From Bradyrhizobium yuanmingense (lineage in GTDB: Bacteria > Pseudomonadota > Alphaproteobacteria > Rhizobiales > Xanthobacteraceae): a stretch of 41,331 nucleotides of DNA. The first letter of the stretch is position 1. Every line of letters begins with the position of its first letter. Position numbers and translations under genes: made by a program. The notes under the pieces were generated by a model, which was given only the letters and a program-made list of their open reading frames with translations, did no database searches and was not told the DNA's origin. The DNA lies in NCBI RefSeq assembly GCF_029167105.1, contig NZ_JARFML010000050.1:1-41331 (forward strand), written 5' to 3'. This document shows positions 17,515-25,995 of this stretch, piece after piece.

Positions 17515-18746
17515 TGAACGGTGATGGCGACCGCCATGATCATGCGCTCGAGCCGGTCCTTAACTTCGGTGGCGCTCGCCCCGGTGGCAAGCACATGACC
17601 AACGCGGTCGAACGAGTGGCGGACAGGCTTCACGGTGTCACCGACCTTGATCAACATCGCGGCACCGGCATAGCCAGGCATTTCGGACAGACGATCATAT
17701 CCGGTGATTTCCGTCACCCTGCCGGCGGGCGGGACGAAGTATCGGATGCCGGCGGCTCCGTAGCGGGCCGCGGGAAGCATCACCAGGCCGGCATCAGCGC
17801 ACAGCATCTGGGCAAACACACTCCCGTAATAAGCGATCCCGGTCACGTGCTGTGTCAGGTGCGTAATGTAGTCGCCTCCGGGTCGGGAGTGAATTTCCCC
17901 CATGACGATCTCGCCGGCATCGCAAGCCCAGAACTCCGCATGAAACATGCCGAAAGTCAGACCGACGGCATGCACGGCGCTCTGCACGACCGTGATCGCG
18001 CGCTCACGCAAAGCAGGCGGAAGATCGGCCGGCGCGACATGGCCGCACTCGACGAAATTGCCACCGCCGATCACGAATTTTTGCGTCAAGCTCAAGACCC
18101 TCGGCAAGCCACGGACACACAAGCCCTCCGCGCTGAACTCCCGGCCCTCGACGAACGATTCGAGCAAGAAGGGCCGCTCGCTTGCCGGCCTGAGCTGCGC
18201 AAGCGCAGTGGCAAGAGCCGTCGCGCTATCCACCAGAAAGACGTTCTCGCTGCCATACCCGATCATCGGCTTAAGGATGAGTTTGCGATGCCGACGCGAG
18301 AGCTCGGCAAACGCCTGATCGATTGCCTCGCCGGATCGGCACAGCCTGGCTTCCGGCTGAGCAAATCCGGCCGCCCGCAAGGTGTCTCGGCAGACAAACT
18401 TGTTGGTGGTGCACTCATGCGCACGCTCGCTGGGGCCCTTGAATCCAAAGCGGCGAACGAGCGCGGCGATCGCCGGCTGCGCTTTTTCTTTGAAACTGAA
18501 TGCTCCGGCAAGAAGCTCGCGTCGGGGATATTTGCCAACCCACTTGAGACAGGCGCTCACATCCTCGAAGTCGAGGGGATGGACCTCATCGGCGAGATCA
18601 TGCAATTGAACGGCCTGCGCGAGACGATTGGGCGTGTCCGTCAACACCACCCGCAAGCCTTGCGCCCGCGCCTGATCATAAAGGTGACGGGACTGAATCT
18701 GGCTCTCTCCCCCCAAGACCAGCAGTGCCTTCTTCCGCATCGTCAT
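17511..18746 (-). CDS. ATP-grasp carboxylate-amine ligase (second of the operon)
   Basis: 411 residues. The N-terminus is a Rossmann-like preATP-grasp domain (KALLVLGGESQIQSRHLYDQ). The central ATP-grasp domain has KLILKPMIGYGSENVFLV (nucleotide-binding Lys and Gly-rich loop), then RPFLLESFVEGREFSAEG and EIHSRPGGDYITHL (metal-binding Glu, Arg and nearby residues). Such enzymes activate a carboxylate as acyl-phosphate and join it to an amine, as in carnosine synthase or BacD-type dipeptide ligases. It shares the RPGGDYI block with the other ATP-grasp protein of the operon, so the two are paralogues. Its start lies 71 bases inside the end of the dehydrogenase-like gene. The inferred role is an amide or hydrazide bond in the final product. 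Confidence 0.85.
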   Translation of the reverse strand: MTMRKKALLVLGGESQIQSRHLYDQARAQGLRVVLTDTPNRLAQAVQLHDLADEVHPLDFEDVSACLKWVGKYPRRELLAGAFSFKEKAQPAIAALVRRFGFKGPSERAHECTTNKFVCRDTLRAAGFAQPEARLCRSGEAIDQAFAELSRRHRKLILKPMIGYGSENVFLVDSATALATALAQLRPASERPFLLESFVEGREFSAEGLCVRGLPRVLSLTQKFVIGGGNFVECGHVAPADLPPALRERAITVVQSAVHAVGLTFGMFHAEFWACDAGEIVMGEIHSRPGGDYITHLTQHVTGIAYYGSVFAQMLCADAGLVMLPAARYGAAGIRYFVPPAGRVTEITGYDRLSEMPGYAGAAMLIKVGDTVKPVRHSFDRVGHVLATGASATEVKDRLERMIMAVAITVQ

Positions 18747-19872
18747 CGTATCTGTCCATTGTTATCTCGACACCTCGACGCGCGAGCCAGTCGAGCATGA
18801 CGGGCGCTATCTGCGGGGTGATAATGGTCTCCGGATAATGAAATCCGCCAACGGCTTTTCCGGCGCCCGTCAGCCAGTTGACCAGGAACACCACGGGCAA
18901 GCAGGTGGCCAGAGCCATCGCGCGCACGTCGACGCGGTCGGTGAAGGTAAGCCGCAAACCCTGCACAGACCGCCGCCCGTGCAGACTTCCGGCGAGCTCG
19001 ATTGCCAGAAGCGTCTTTGTCTGTTCGTTCTCCGCCAAGCCGAAGGTGCGCTGGGTGGCCCGCTCGAAAAGCTGCTTTGGGGTGAGGCCCGTATTTTCGT
19101 CCACGGCATCCTCGGCCAACACGCCGAGTTGATCGAGCAATGCGACCAGTTCGACATATCTGGTCCAACGCAATGTGCGTTGGTCGGCATCGACACCCGG
19201 CCGCGACAATTTCGGATGCTCCGAGAGCCGCGGCTGCATCCCGTCATGCCAGTGCTCGAGCACCCCGATGCCGGGCCAAGCGAGTTGTTGAACATCGGAA
19301 AATCGCGGAACGACGCAAAGGGCGCCATCGCGGATGCAATAGGCGTCGCGCTTGGCGAGTGGGAGGTGCGAAGTGCCGAAGAGCCTTTTGTAGCCGAGAG
19401 GATTGGCCGGGCGTGGCACTACGATCCCACCGCAGCAGATACGAAGGGACTGCACCTGCTCAGTGGATTCCAGCAGATAGCCCGCCAGGATCTCCGTCAG
19501 CCCCGGCTCCAGCCCGCAGGGCAGAACCGTCGCAAGACTCGGAGCTTGGATCAGCGCTTGCTGCACGCGTGGCACGTCCTCGGCAGCAGGCCGGCTGATA
19601 CTCACCAGCAAACCACGTGTAGCGCGGCTCGCTAGGCTCTCGATCACACCCAGCGTGACCGGCCAACTGGCGGCACAGATCACGACGGGTGCGAGTTCTG
19701 CCTGCTGCGGCTGGTCGGTGCACAGGATCTCACATTTCCAAGCCTCGCGCGCAGCCGTGAGCGCGCTCATATCGCGGTCGATGAGGCGGACCGTCCAGTG
19801 CGGAAAGGCGTCGCGCAGCAGCGCCGCCATTCCCTTTCCCATCGCACCCGCGCCTATGACGTCCGTCTGCAT
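18676..19872 (-). CDS. Saccharopine-dehydrogenase-like oxidoreductase
   Basis: 398 residues. It begins with a NAD(P)-binding fold (MQTDVIGAGAMGKGMAALLR; G-x-G-x-x-G) followed by an acidic VRLIDRD at the end of strand two. VLPCGLEPGLTEILAGYLLE matches the 'G-x-x-PG' block of the saccharopine dehydrogenase-like family. Saccharopine dehydrogenases make or break the secondary amine between the lysine side chain and an acid. A lysine-derived N-N adduct, the expected product of the two upstream enzymes, is chemically similar. I infer that this enzyme oxidatively releases a hydrazine acid (for example hydrazinoacetate) from the lysine carbon skeleton, or reduces a hydrazone. It starts 3 bases after the first ATP-grasp gene. 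Confidence 0.75.
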   Translation of the reverse strand: MQTDVIGAGAMGKGMAALLRDAFPHWTVRLIDRDMSALTAAREAWKCEILCTDQPQQAELAPVVICAASWPVTLGVIESLASRATRGLLVSISRPAAEDVPRVQQALIQAPSLATVLPCGLEPGLTEILAGYLLESTEQVQSLRICCGGIVVPRPANPLGYKRLFGTSHLPLAKRDAYCIRDGALCVVPRFSDVQQLAWPGIGVLEHWHDGMQPRLSEHPKLSRPGVDADQRTLRWTRYVELVALLDQLGVLAEDAVDENTGLTPKQLFERATQRTFGLAENEQTKTLLAIELAGSLHGRRSVQGLRLTFTDRVDVRAMALATCLPVVFLVNWLTGAGKAVGGFHYPETIITPQIAPVMLDWLARRGVEITMDRYDDDAEEGTAGLGGREPDSVPSPL

Positions 19873-19875
19873 GTT

Positions 19876-21114
19876 TCACTCGAGCGCGAAGACTGGGGTG
19901 ATCGTCTCCGATACCCAATCGAGGTGCTTCGTGAGCAGTGCTTGGCTCGGCGCGGTGCTGATCACCGCGATCAGACGTTGAAGACGGAAATCGCTCGGCG
20001 GAAGCACAATGTGTGTACCGATCGATGTTTCGACGATCGCCTGCTCGACCCAAGGGTGATCGAGAACCGCCTCGAGGCCGCGATAGCCGAGCAGCCGCCC
20101 TTCCTGTTTGGCCAAGACGTAATGGATCCCGGCCACCCGCTGCGGCGCGGGCGGAGGCTGAGGTGCCGTGCCCACCGCAATGCGAGCAAGGTTTTCGTAG
20201 AAGTCATAGTGCAACGCAAGCGGGACCAGATGCGACGCGATGTAATCGCCTCCCGGCCGGGCAGCAACCTCAATGAGCGCGAACTGCGAGCCGTCGTACT
20301 TGCCTTCGAGGTGGAAGGATGCATTGTCCAGGCACAGCGCCAGCACGTAGTCTTTGGTCTTTGCTTCAATCATGCTGCGCATCTCACCATCGAGGTCGGC
20401 AGGGAAAATATGCCGCACCTCCAGGCAATAGGGATCCGAGGTGAGCTTGTGCGTGATCCCGACGACGGTGACTTCACCGCCGCAAACGTACCCTTCCACA
20501 CTCACCTCCTGCCCGCCGATATAACGTTCCGCCAGGAACGTAAGCGTTTCCCGGCGCAAAGTCGGGTCATACGACGGATTGCCGATCTTCTTGCGAGTGG
20601 AATGAAAGACATTCAGGTCGGCAGGCTCGCGAATGAGGTAAATTCCGGTGCTGCCCGAGGCGTTCACCGGTTTCACGATGACCGGAAGTCCCGCCACACT
20701 GATGAACTCTTCCAGATCGCTATCATTCTGCAAAAGGCGGTGCGTGAGGCCGGAAACGGACTGAGTTCGCTCGCGCAGTATCGATTTGTCCCGCACCGCG
20801 GACACGGATGCGTGCGGCAACCCGGGCAGCCGCAATTTCGCGGCAACGATGGCGCAGGCTTCCACAGCAGTTTCCGTAAAGCAGACCACACCGGCAATTT
20901 GGATACACTTTCTGATCTCCTCGACGGCGCTCTCGAGCGAGACAAGGCTTGCGGGATTACATTGGCGCCACTCGTCGACGTAGCAGGCAAGTTCCGGTGG
21001 CAGCGCCTGACCAAGCACAGCGACGCGGTATCCGAGCCGATGTGCCGCTTCGAATGCACGAATGCTTTCTCGTATGAGCCGGCGATAATTGATATAGAGG
21101 AGAAACTCCGTCAT
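19876..21114 (-). CDS. ATP-grasp carboxylate-amine ligase (first of the operon)
   Basis: About 412 residues. The preATP-grasp part (MTEFLLYINYRRLIRESIRA) is followed by the ATP-grasp core: GLPVIVKPVNASGSTGIYLI (Lys and glycine loop), GGQEVSVEGYVCGGEVTVVG, and ALIEVAARPGGDYIASHL (metal-binding Glu/Asn-type region). The start is ATG 21114, which overlaps the stop of the MetRS-like gene (ATGA); the frame extends to 21258, but that part lies inside the neighbour. The family joins amino acids into dipeptides or attaches amino acids to unusual amines. A second, paralogous ligase two genes downstream suggests that two bonds are made in sequence. Confidence 0.85.
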   Translation of the reverse strand: MTEFLLYINYRRLIRESIRAFEAAHRLGYRVAVLGQALPPELACYVDEWRQCNPASLVSLESAVEEIRKCIQIAGVVCFTETAVEACAIVAAKLRLPGLPHASVSAVRDKSILRERTQSVSGLTHRLLQNDSDLEEFISVAGLPVIVKPVNASGSTGIYLIREPADLNVFHSTRKKIGNPSYDPTLRRETLTFLAERYIGGQEVSVEGYVCGGEVTVVGITHKLTSDPYCLEVRHIFPADLDGEMRSMIEAKTKDYVLALCLDNASFHLEGKYDGSQFALIEVAARPGGDYIASHLVPLALHYDFYENLARIAVGTAPQPPPAPQRVAGIHYVLAKQEGRLLGYRGLEAVLDHPWVEQAIVETSIGTHIVLPPSDFRLQRLIAVISTAPSQALLTKHLDWVSETITPVFALE

Positions 21115-23006
21115 ACAGTCCAGCCTCTGCCGTCGAAGGATCGCCCCGCCGGAATCCATTGCAAGGCGTGGTTCAGATATGGCGCTTCTCGAATGCCAAG
21201 GCGCGCCAGGAGTGCGGTGCAGAGCCCGGGCATCACCGGCCAGGCAAGCGTCGCCCACAGCCGCAGGCCGGCAACGCTGAGGGCGCAGGCGGCGCGCTCG
21301 ATGCCCGAGTGATAGCGCGCGCCAAGCGCTTCTGTTGCGAATCCATCAAGGTCGTGAAGCAAGCGGTCGATTAGCTCCGCGATCCGCCGCGGGTCGAATC
21401 CTTCGACCGAGAATAGCCGCCGGCCCTCTTGCTGACGCTCGCAAAGGTGTTGATAGAATGCGCGATGCAGGCGTTCCCAAGTGCCGGCCTCCGGGACCGT
21501 CCCGCCGTGACGGGTTTCGACCGACTGACTGATGTGATGAATGACGGATGCCAGCAGGCCGCGGCGCCGTTCGAGCCAGTCAAAGGCCTCGCGAAAGCTA
21601 AAGCTCGTCGAGGCAACCGATGGACGGGTATGGCAGACATATAGGCGCAGCCAGTCGGCCGGAATCCCCTGGCGGGTGAGGTCGTCGGCGTATATGACAT
21701 GGCCCCGCGAGGTGGAGAGCTTACGGCCGTCAAGCTGGTAGAATTCGTTGCCAAAAAACCCCACGATCCGAAATCTGCTCGCGTCGTAAAGGTGGAGCAG
21801 GATTGGGAAGGTGATGCAGCGCAGATACGCGTTGTCGGAGCCAAAAAAGAGCACGAGCTCGACCTCGTCCGAGCCGAGCTCCGCACGGGAGGCAAGCATA
21901 TCCTGTGCCGTCAAGAAGCGGGGGGCGAGCTCGACGGCCGAATAGAGGTTCTGGTCCTCTTGCCCGTGCAGCGGGAGAGCAAGTCCGTCCGATGAACAGA
22001 TTCCGAGCGGAATGTCCGGCAGCTTGCGCTGCAACACCCGGGCGACGAAATCCGGCATTTTGCCGACGTAGGCCCCCGACATCAGGTATCGCTCGAGCAC
22101 TGCGCGATGCGGCTCCAGCGGCACGAACATGCGCTTTAGCGGCCGCCACGCTGCCGGCCGGTTGCAATGATTGCAGACCGGATCCATCAGCTCTTCATCC
22201 GGCACGAACAGCGCGCAGTTCTCGCATTCCGAGCTGATCACTTCGCCACAGTGCGGACAGGAGCCGCGCACGTGGGCTTCGAACAAGTATCCGTGCCCGT
22301 GCTCACAATACGGAACGCGGGCAGTTTTCTCGATGAGATGGTCGCCGGCGTCCAGCGTGGCTAAGAACTCGCGAGCGACCCGTTCGAAACGCGGCAATTC
22401 GTCGAGCGTCGCGAACACATCGAAGTCCACCCCCAGCAGACGGTAGTTAGCGAGAAAATCATCCGAGTAGGCGCGCGAGGTTTCGTGGTAGCTCCGCCCT
22501 TCGCGCGCAGCGGTGATCGCCACATGCGTCTGAAAACCCAATGTCCCACAAAGCTGGTAACAGTCGAGCCCAAGTGTCCTTTGCGCTCGCGTAAACATGT
22601 CGGCAGCGACGACCGGCCCCGCCAGATGCCCAAGATGCATCCGCCCGTTCGGCGTTGTAAAGCTCGGCAGAACGAGGCGCGTGCGCGGCGCCTTGGTGGG
22701 GGCTTTGACGCTTTCGTCAACGGTCTGCCGGTCTTCCCACCAAGCATTTCCCACGACAAGGAGTTCCGCCGCATCGTTCTTGATAAGATGGGTAGTGAAC
22801 GGAGACATCAGCAGCATGTCTCCGGGGCCGAGCTGCGTGGTAGAGAGCGACCCGTCGCCATAGGTGAGCGAGCCGGTGCCGGAGAACACGAACAACATCT
22901 CGTTGTCGGCGTGGCAATCCAAGCGCGTGGACTCGCCACTCTCGAGGGCAAATTTTGAGGCCCTAAAATGGCGTGCCACGATGTTATCGCGCAGCTTTCT
23001 CACCAT
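21111..23006 (-). CDS. Cupin/methionyl-tRNA-synthetase-like fusion: hydrazine-forming enzyme
   Basis: 631 residues. Residues 10-90 are a cupin with likely metal ligands His32, Glu36 and His73 (CHADNEMLFVFSGTGSLTYG, MSPFTTHLI). Residues 108-630 resemble class I MetRS. HLGH (124-127) stands for HIGH. A zinc-knuckle region has Cys 234, 250, 253, 261, 264, 278 and 281. KLSTS (429-433) stands for KMSKS. This domain order is that of Spb40-type enzymes, in which the MetRS part adenylates glycine and esterifies it to N6-hydroxylysine, and the cupin rearranges it to an N-N bond. It overlaps the hydroxylase gene by 7 bases, behind a strong GGAGGAGGA ribosome site. It is most unlikely to be a housekeeping MetRS because of the cupin and the context. 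Confidence 0.9.
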   Translation of the reverse strand: MVRKLRDNIVARHFRASKFALESGESTRLDCHADNEMLFVFSGTGSLTYGDGSLSTTQLGPGDMLLMSPFTTHLIKNDAAELLVVGNAWWEDRQTVDESVKAPTKAPRTRLVLPSFTTPNGRMHLGHLAGPVVAADMFTRAQRTLGLDCYQLCGTLGFQTHVAITAAREGRSYHETSRAYSDDFLANYRLLGVDFDVFATLDELPRFERVAREFLATLDAGDHLIEKTARVPYCEHGHGYLFEAHVRGSCPHCGEVISSECENCALFVPDEELMDPVCNHCNRPAAWRPLKRMFVPLEPHRAVLERYLMSGAYVGKMPDFVARVLQRKLPDIPLGICSSDGLALPLHGQEDQNLYSAVELAPRFLTAQDMLASRAELGSDEVELVLFFGSDNAYLRCITFPILLHLYDASRFRIVGFFGNEFYQLDGRKLSTSRGHVIYADDLTRQGIPADWLRLYVCHTRPSVASTSFSFREAFDWLERRRGLLASVIHHISQSVETRHGGTVPEAGTWERLHRAFYQHLCERQQEGRRLFSVEGFDPRRIAELIDRLLHDLDGFATEALGARYHSGIERAACALSVAGLRLWATLAWPVMPGLCTALLARLGIREAPYLNHALQWIPAGRSFDGRGWTV

Positions 23007-24265
23007 TCCTCCTCCAGTTCAGCCAGACGCGACAACATCGATCGATCCATGTCCACCGGATAGAACTCCTTTCCCATGATGCTGTTGACGATCGTTGCGT
23101 TGCGATAGGCGACGAGAGACAGATTCGCGTTCTGCAAACCATGCTGGATGCGGGTTCTGTTCTGGAAGTAGATCTTGCCTGGCAGGGCTATCCGGCTCTC
23201 TAGTGAATAGTCCGATCTGATCCTGGGCAAACTACCCTCAATGCAGGCGAGCTGCATGATGCGGTTGAAGAATGGCGGCGTGTGGGGGACAAAACCGGTG
23301 GCCAAGATCACACAGTCGACCGGCGCCCTGCGTGTTGCTGCGGTCTCGGTGCACTTGAGCGTAACCTCGAAGCCCGCGCCATTCTGCCGCAAGCCTTCGA
23401 GGCAAGCACTGACGATCAACCGGACGCCGTCGTTCTCACTGTCGACGAAGCGACGTTCATAGATTTTGTCGAAGAGTTGATTTGTGAGATCCAGGGATAC
23501 GCCGTCGCTGCTCAGCCTTTTGACCTGCACCCATTCGCGCCGACGTGAGAGCGGCTGAGCTTGAAAGTGGCGGAAATAGGCAGGCGTATAATACTCGTTG
23601 GTGAATGCGCAGTCGTCCCTCGGTTCAAGGTTGTCGCGGGGCGTAACCCAAAGTATCTGCTTCAGGGGTGGGCCCGCGAGCAGCTGTTCCATCACCTCGC
23701 TGCCGCTTTGCCCCCCGCCGACGAGCAAGACTCGTTCTCCTGCGGCCGGTGGCGCCCTATTGAGATAGTCTGCCACGTGATAGACGCGTTCGCCCAACAA
23801 GGGACGCACGCAATCCGGCACGTTGGGGCAGATTCCGAGCCCAAGTACGACATGTCGGGCCTGATATTCCGCCTCAGTGGTCGTGACGCGGAAATGTGAT
23901 ATTTCGGTCCGCACATCCAGTGCCTTTTGCCCAAATCTAAGATACGGAAGCTGATCTGCGACCCAGGCGAAATACTGAGAAAACTCCTTGCGAGAGACTG
24001 CACCGGACCGTCGATTGACGAACGCGTGGAGCCGCCCACTTCGGTGCAAAAAGTTGAGAAATGAAAACGAACTGGTTGGATCTACGAGCGACACACAGTC
24101 TTTGACATGTGACACTTGTAACTTAGCGTTCGAAAATGCCATTCCGGCGTGCCAGGCAAAACTCGGCTTATCGTCAATGAATAGGCACCGTAGTCCGGTC
24201 GGCTTCATGAGAGCGGCAAGGCTGAGATTAAATGGACCAATTCCGATACCAATTACGTCATACAT
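23000..24265 (-). CDS. IucD-like lysine (ornithine) N-monooxygenase
   Basis: About 421 residues of the siderophore-type flavin N-hydroxylase family. GIGIGPFNLSLAALM (residues 6-20) is the FAD fold. LQVSHVKDCVSLVDPTSSFS is the signature block next to the flavin. GGGQSGSE (183-190) binds NADPH. CVILATGFVPHTPPF is the C-terminal ATGY-like block. It would oxidise the lysine side-chain amine to N6-hydroxylysine. I choose ATG 24265, with GGGAG about nine bases upstream, rather than 24304. It is the first gene of the operon. Adjacency to the cupin-MetRS fusion argues for hydrazine formation rather than siderophore synthesis: no NIS synthetase, NRPS or acyltransferase is nearby. A sigma-54-type promoter lies 130 bases upstream. 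Confidence 0.9.
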   Translation of the reverse strand: MYDVIGIGIGPFNLSLAALMKPTGLRCLFIDDKPSFAWHAGMAFSNAKLQVSHVKDCVSLVDPTSSFSFLNFLHRSGRLHAFVNRRSGAVSRKEFSQYFAWVADQLPYLRFGQKALDVRTEISHFRVTTTEAEYQARHVVLGLGICPNVPDCVRPLLGERVYHVADYLNRAPPAAGERVLLVGGGQSGSEVMEQLLAGPPLKQILWVTPRDNLEPRDDCAFTNEYYTPAYFRHFQAQPLSRRREWVQVKRLSSDGVSLDLTNQLFDKIYERRFVDSENDGVRLIVSACLEGLRQNGAGFEVTLKCTETAATRRAPVDCVILATGFVPHTPPFFNRIMQLACIEGSLPRIRSDYSLESRIALPGKIYFQNRTRIQHGLQNANLSLVAYRNATIVNSIMGKEFYPVDMDRSMLSRLAELEEEW

Positions 24266-24392
24266 GCGACGAAGCTCCCATGTGCCGGTCCTCTTCACGG
24301 CCAACTAGAAATGGTGCGGGCTGTGCGTGCTGGGTACACGCGCTCGGTCCGCCCCTACATCATCGGTTGCTTCGTGATGCTCCTTGCATGAA

Positions 24393-24408
24393 GCAAGCGG
24401 CGTGCCGA
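24393..24408 (-). promoter_or_regulatory. Sigma-54 (-24/-12) promoter of the hydrazine operon
   Basis: On the minus strand the bases TCGGCACGCCGCTTGC match TTGGCACG-N4-TTGC with a single mismatch, and GG-N10-GC spacing is exact. The predicted start near 24381 gives a leader of about 115 bases to ATG 24265. Confidence 0.6.
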
Positions 24409-24491
24409 ACTGAAATCGCGGCGCTTCTGCAAGCGCTTGATACAACTATCGGCGAGACGCTTGAATCGAGCGTCGCGTCACGTGCACGAAT

Positions 24492-24507
24492 TGTCTCAAG
24501 GCTGACG
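24492..24507 (-). promoter_or_regulatory. Near-match NifA site upstream of the hydrazine operon
   Basis: TGTCTCAAGGCTGACG has TGT-N10-ACG, one base from TGT-N10-ACA. It is centred about 118 bases upstream of the predicted start, close to the 108 bases seen for the FkbM gene. Confidence 0.4.
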
Positions 24508-24670
24508 ATCGGGGCTGCGTCATATCCGACAAGGGCGGTGTGAGTTCGGTGGCCTGCACAGCCCGGCAATCGTTGGCTCCGGGAATCGCGCGGCGCGGGC
24601 GCGGTACCGCCGGTTGATCTGCCTCACCTACTCAGTGAGGCTTCTGCATTCCCTTTCTGGGCCTCGCAGC

Positions 24671-24850
24671 TCACGTTGCCTGAGCGCCGTCGCCAACTCT
24701 CGCTTCTTCGCGCGCGATAAACTCTGCGAGTTCGTTTCTGTCATACCCGCGAAGTCGCCCGGCTTGCCGACCTCCTTGCGGTTAATGAACATGCCCAATT
24801 CTTTGCCGAGCAGCTCGAGCCGCGCGGTTCCCGACGTTCCCCTGGTACTG
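24671..24850 (-). pseudogene. Fragment resembling a phage terminase small subunit 3' end
   Basis: The minus strand reads RLELLGKELGMFINRKEVGK, then PGDFAGM, and after a frame change DRNELAEFIAREEARVGDGA with a TGA at 24671. The 'LGK-LGMF-RKEVGKPGDF' wording is what I recall from small-terminase-like proteins. The 5' part is cut off by the IS3 element starting near 24870. It is clearly a remnant. Confidence 0.4.
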
Positions 24851-24945
24851 GGTATTCGCCCTGCTCTTCTGAAGTGGACCCCGAATTTTGGACCGGCGGC
24901 TTAGGTGGTGCGGATGCCGTTCCGTTTTGGTAAACGGAGTGGACC

Positions 24946-25233
24946 ATGGAGAAGACGAGACAGAACATCGATGCGGGGCAGAGGGCAAAGATCGCCTTGG
25001 AGGCGCTGCGAGAACAATCAACGGTGACGGATCTGGCGCAGCGCTACCAGGTGCATGTGAACCAGATTTATGCGTGGAAGAAGCAGCTTCAGGATCAAGC
25101 GGTTCGGGCGTTCGACGCGGGCGCTGGTCGGGATGGCGAGGCGGCCCACGAAGTGGAGGTCGAGAAGCTCCACGCCAAGATCGGACAATTGACCGTCGAG
25201 GGAGATTTCTTAGCCAGGAGGTCCGGAAGATGA
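24946..25233 (+). CDS. IS3-family transposase OrfA
   Basis: 95 residues. Residues 10-60 form the helix-turn-helix of the IS3/IS911 OrfA family (KIALEALREQSTVTDLAQRY, VHVNQIYAWKKQLQ), followed by a short leucine-zipper-like helix (EVEKLHAKIGQLTVEGDFL). It binds the terminal repeats together with OrfB. The stop overlaps the ATG of orfB at 25230 (ATGA), where the family normally uses a frameshift or coupling to make the fused transposase. Because orfB is broken, the protein has no known partner here. Confidence 0.85.
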   Translation: MEKTRQNIDAGQRAKIALEALREQSTVTDLAQRYQVHVNQIYAWKKQLQDQAVRAFDAGAGRDGEAAHEVEVEKLHAKIGQLTVEGDFLARRSGR

Positions 25234-25995
25234 GCGCGCCGGATCGCGGAGGATTGCTTCAGCGCGATCATGAGAGTCTATCAATCGGCCGGCGATGCCA
25301 ACTGCTGAGCGTTGCGCGATCGAGCGTGTATCGGCCGCCGCGGCCGGCCGATGACAACGACTTGAGCTGATGCGACGGATCGACCAGCTGTTCACGGCCT
25401 GGTCGTCCTGGGCTCGCGGCGGATGACGGCGAGGCTCAATGGCGAAGGCTGTCGCATCAATCGCAAGCGCGTGCAGCGCTTGATGCGCAAGATGGGCATC
25501 GCGGCGCTGGGACCAAAGCCCAGAACCACAAAGCCGGCGCCGGGCCACAAAATCTTCCCGTATCTCCTGCGCCATATGTTGATCGACCGGCCAAATCAAG
25601 TGGGGGCGGCCGATATCACTTTATGTGCCGATTGGCCAGGGCTTTCTATATCTGGTGGCGATCATCGATTGGGCGAGCCGTGCGGTGCTGGCCTGGCGCC
25701 TGTCGAACACGATGGACACATCGTTCTGTGTGTCTGCGCTCGAAGAGGCCTTGCGCTTCGGCCGGCCTGAGATCTTCAATACCGACCAGGGCAGCCAGTT
25801 CACCAGCGCAGCCTTCGCCGGCACGCTGTTCGCCACTGGTGTCAGGATCTCGATGGACGGTCGCGGCCGCTGGATGGACAACGTGTTCATCGAGCGGCTG
25901 TGGCGCTCGCTCAAATAGAGGACATCTATCTCAAGGGTTATTCGGATGGCAACGAGGCCAAAGCCGGAATCGCTCGATGGACCGAGTTTTACAAC
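25230..25995 (+). pseudogene. IS3-family transposase OrfB, broken
   Basis: Successive frames carry recognisable pieces: MSAPDRGGLLQRDHESLSIG, MTARLNGEGCRINRKRVQRL, then the catalytic core with YLVAIIDWASRAVLAWRLSN, PEIFNTDQGSQFTSAAF and DNVFIERLWRSLK. The first catalytic Asp region is cut by a frameshift around 25600-25625. A TAG interrupts WRSLK-EDIYLKGYSDG near 25916. The usual C-terminus (RRPHQALGNRTPM-type) is missing. Confidence 0.85.

Larger units (their letters stand above)
24870..25995 (+). mobile_element. IS3-family element, degenerate and 3'-truncated
   Basis: The left end begins near TGAAGTGGACCCCGAATTTT (24870). orfA is intact; orfB carries several frameshifts and a stop and breaks off in WTEFYN near 25995, where a recombinase fragment begins. 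No right inverted repeat is visible. The element cannot move by itself. Confidence 0.75.

Noticed and set aside
21111..23006. Annotation as housekeeping methionyl-tRNA synthetase
   Set aside because: The N-terminal cupin, the neighbouring lysine N-hydroxylase and the operon overlap fit a hydrazine-forming enzyme instead.
23000..24265. Annotation as a siderophore biosynthesis gene
   Set aside because: No IucA/IucC-type synthetase, NRPS, acyltransferase or TonB receptor is present near it.
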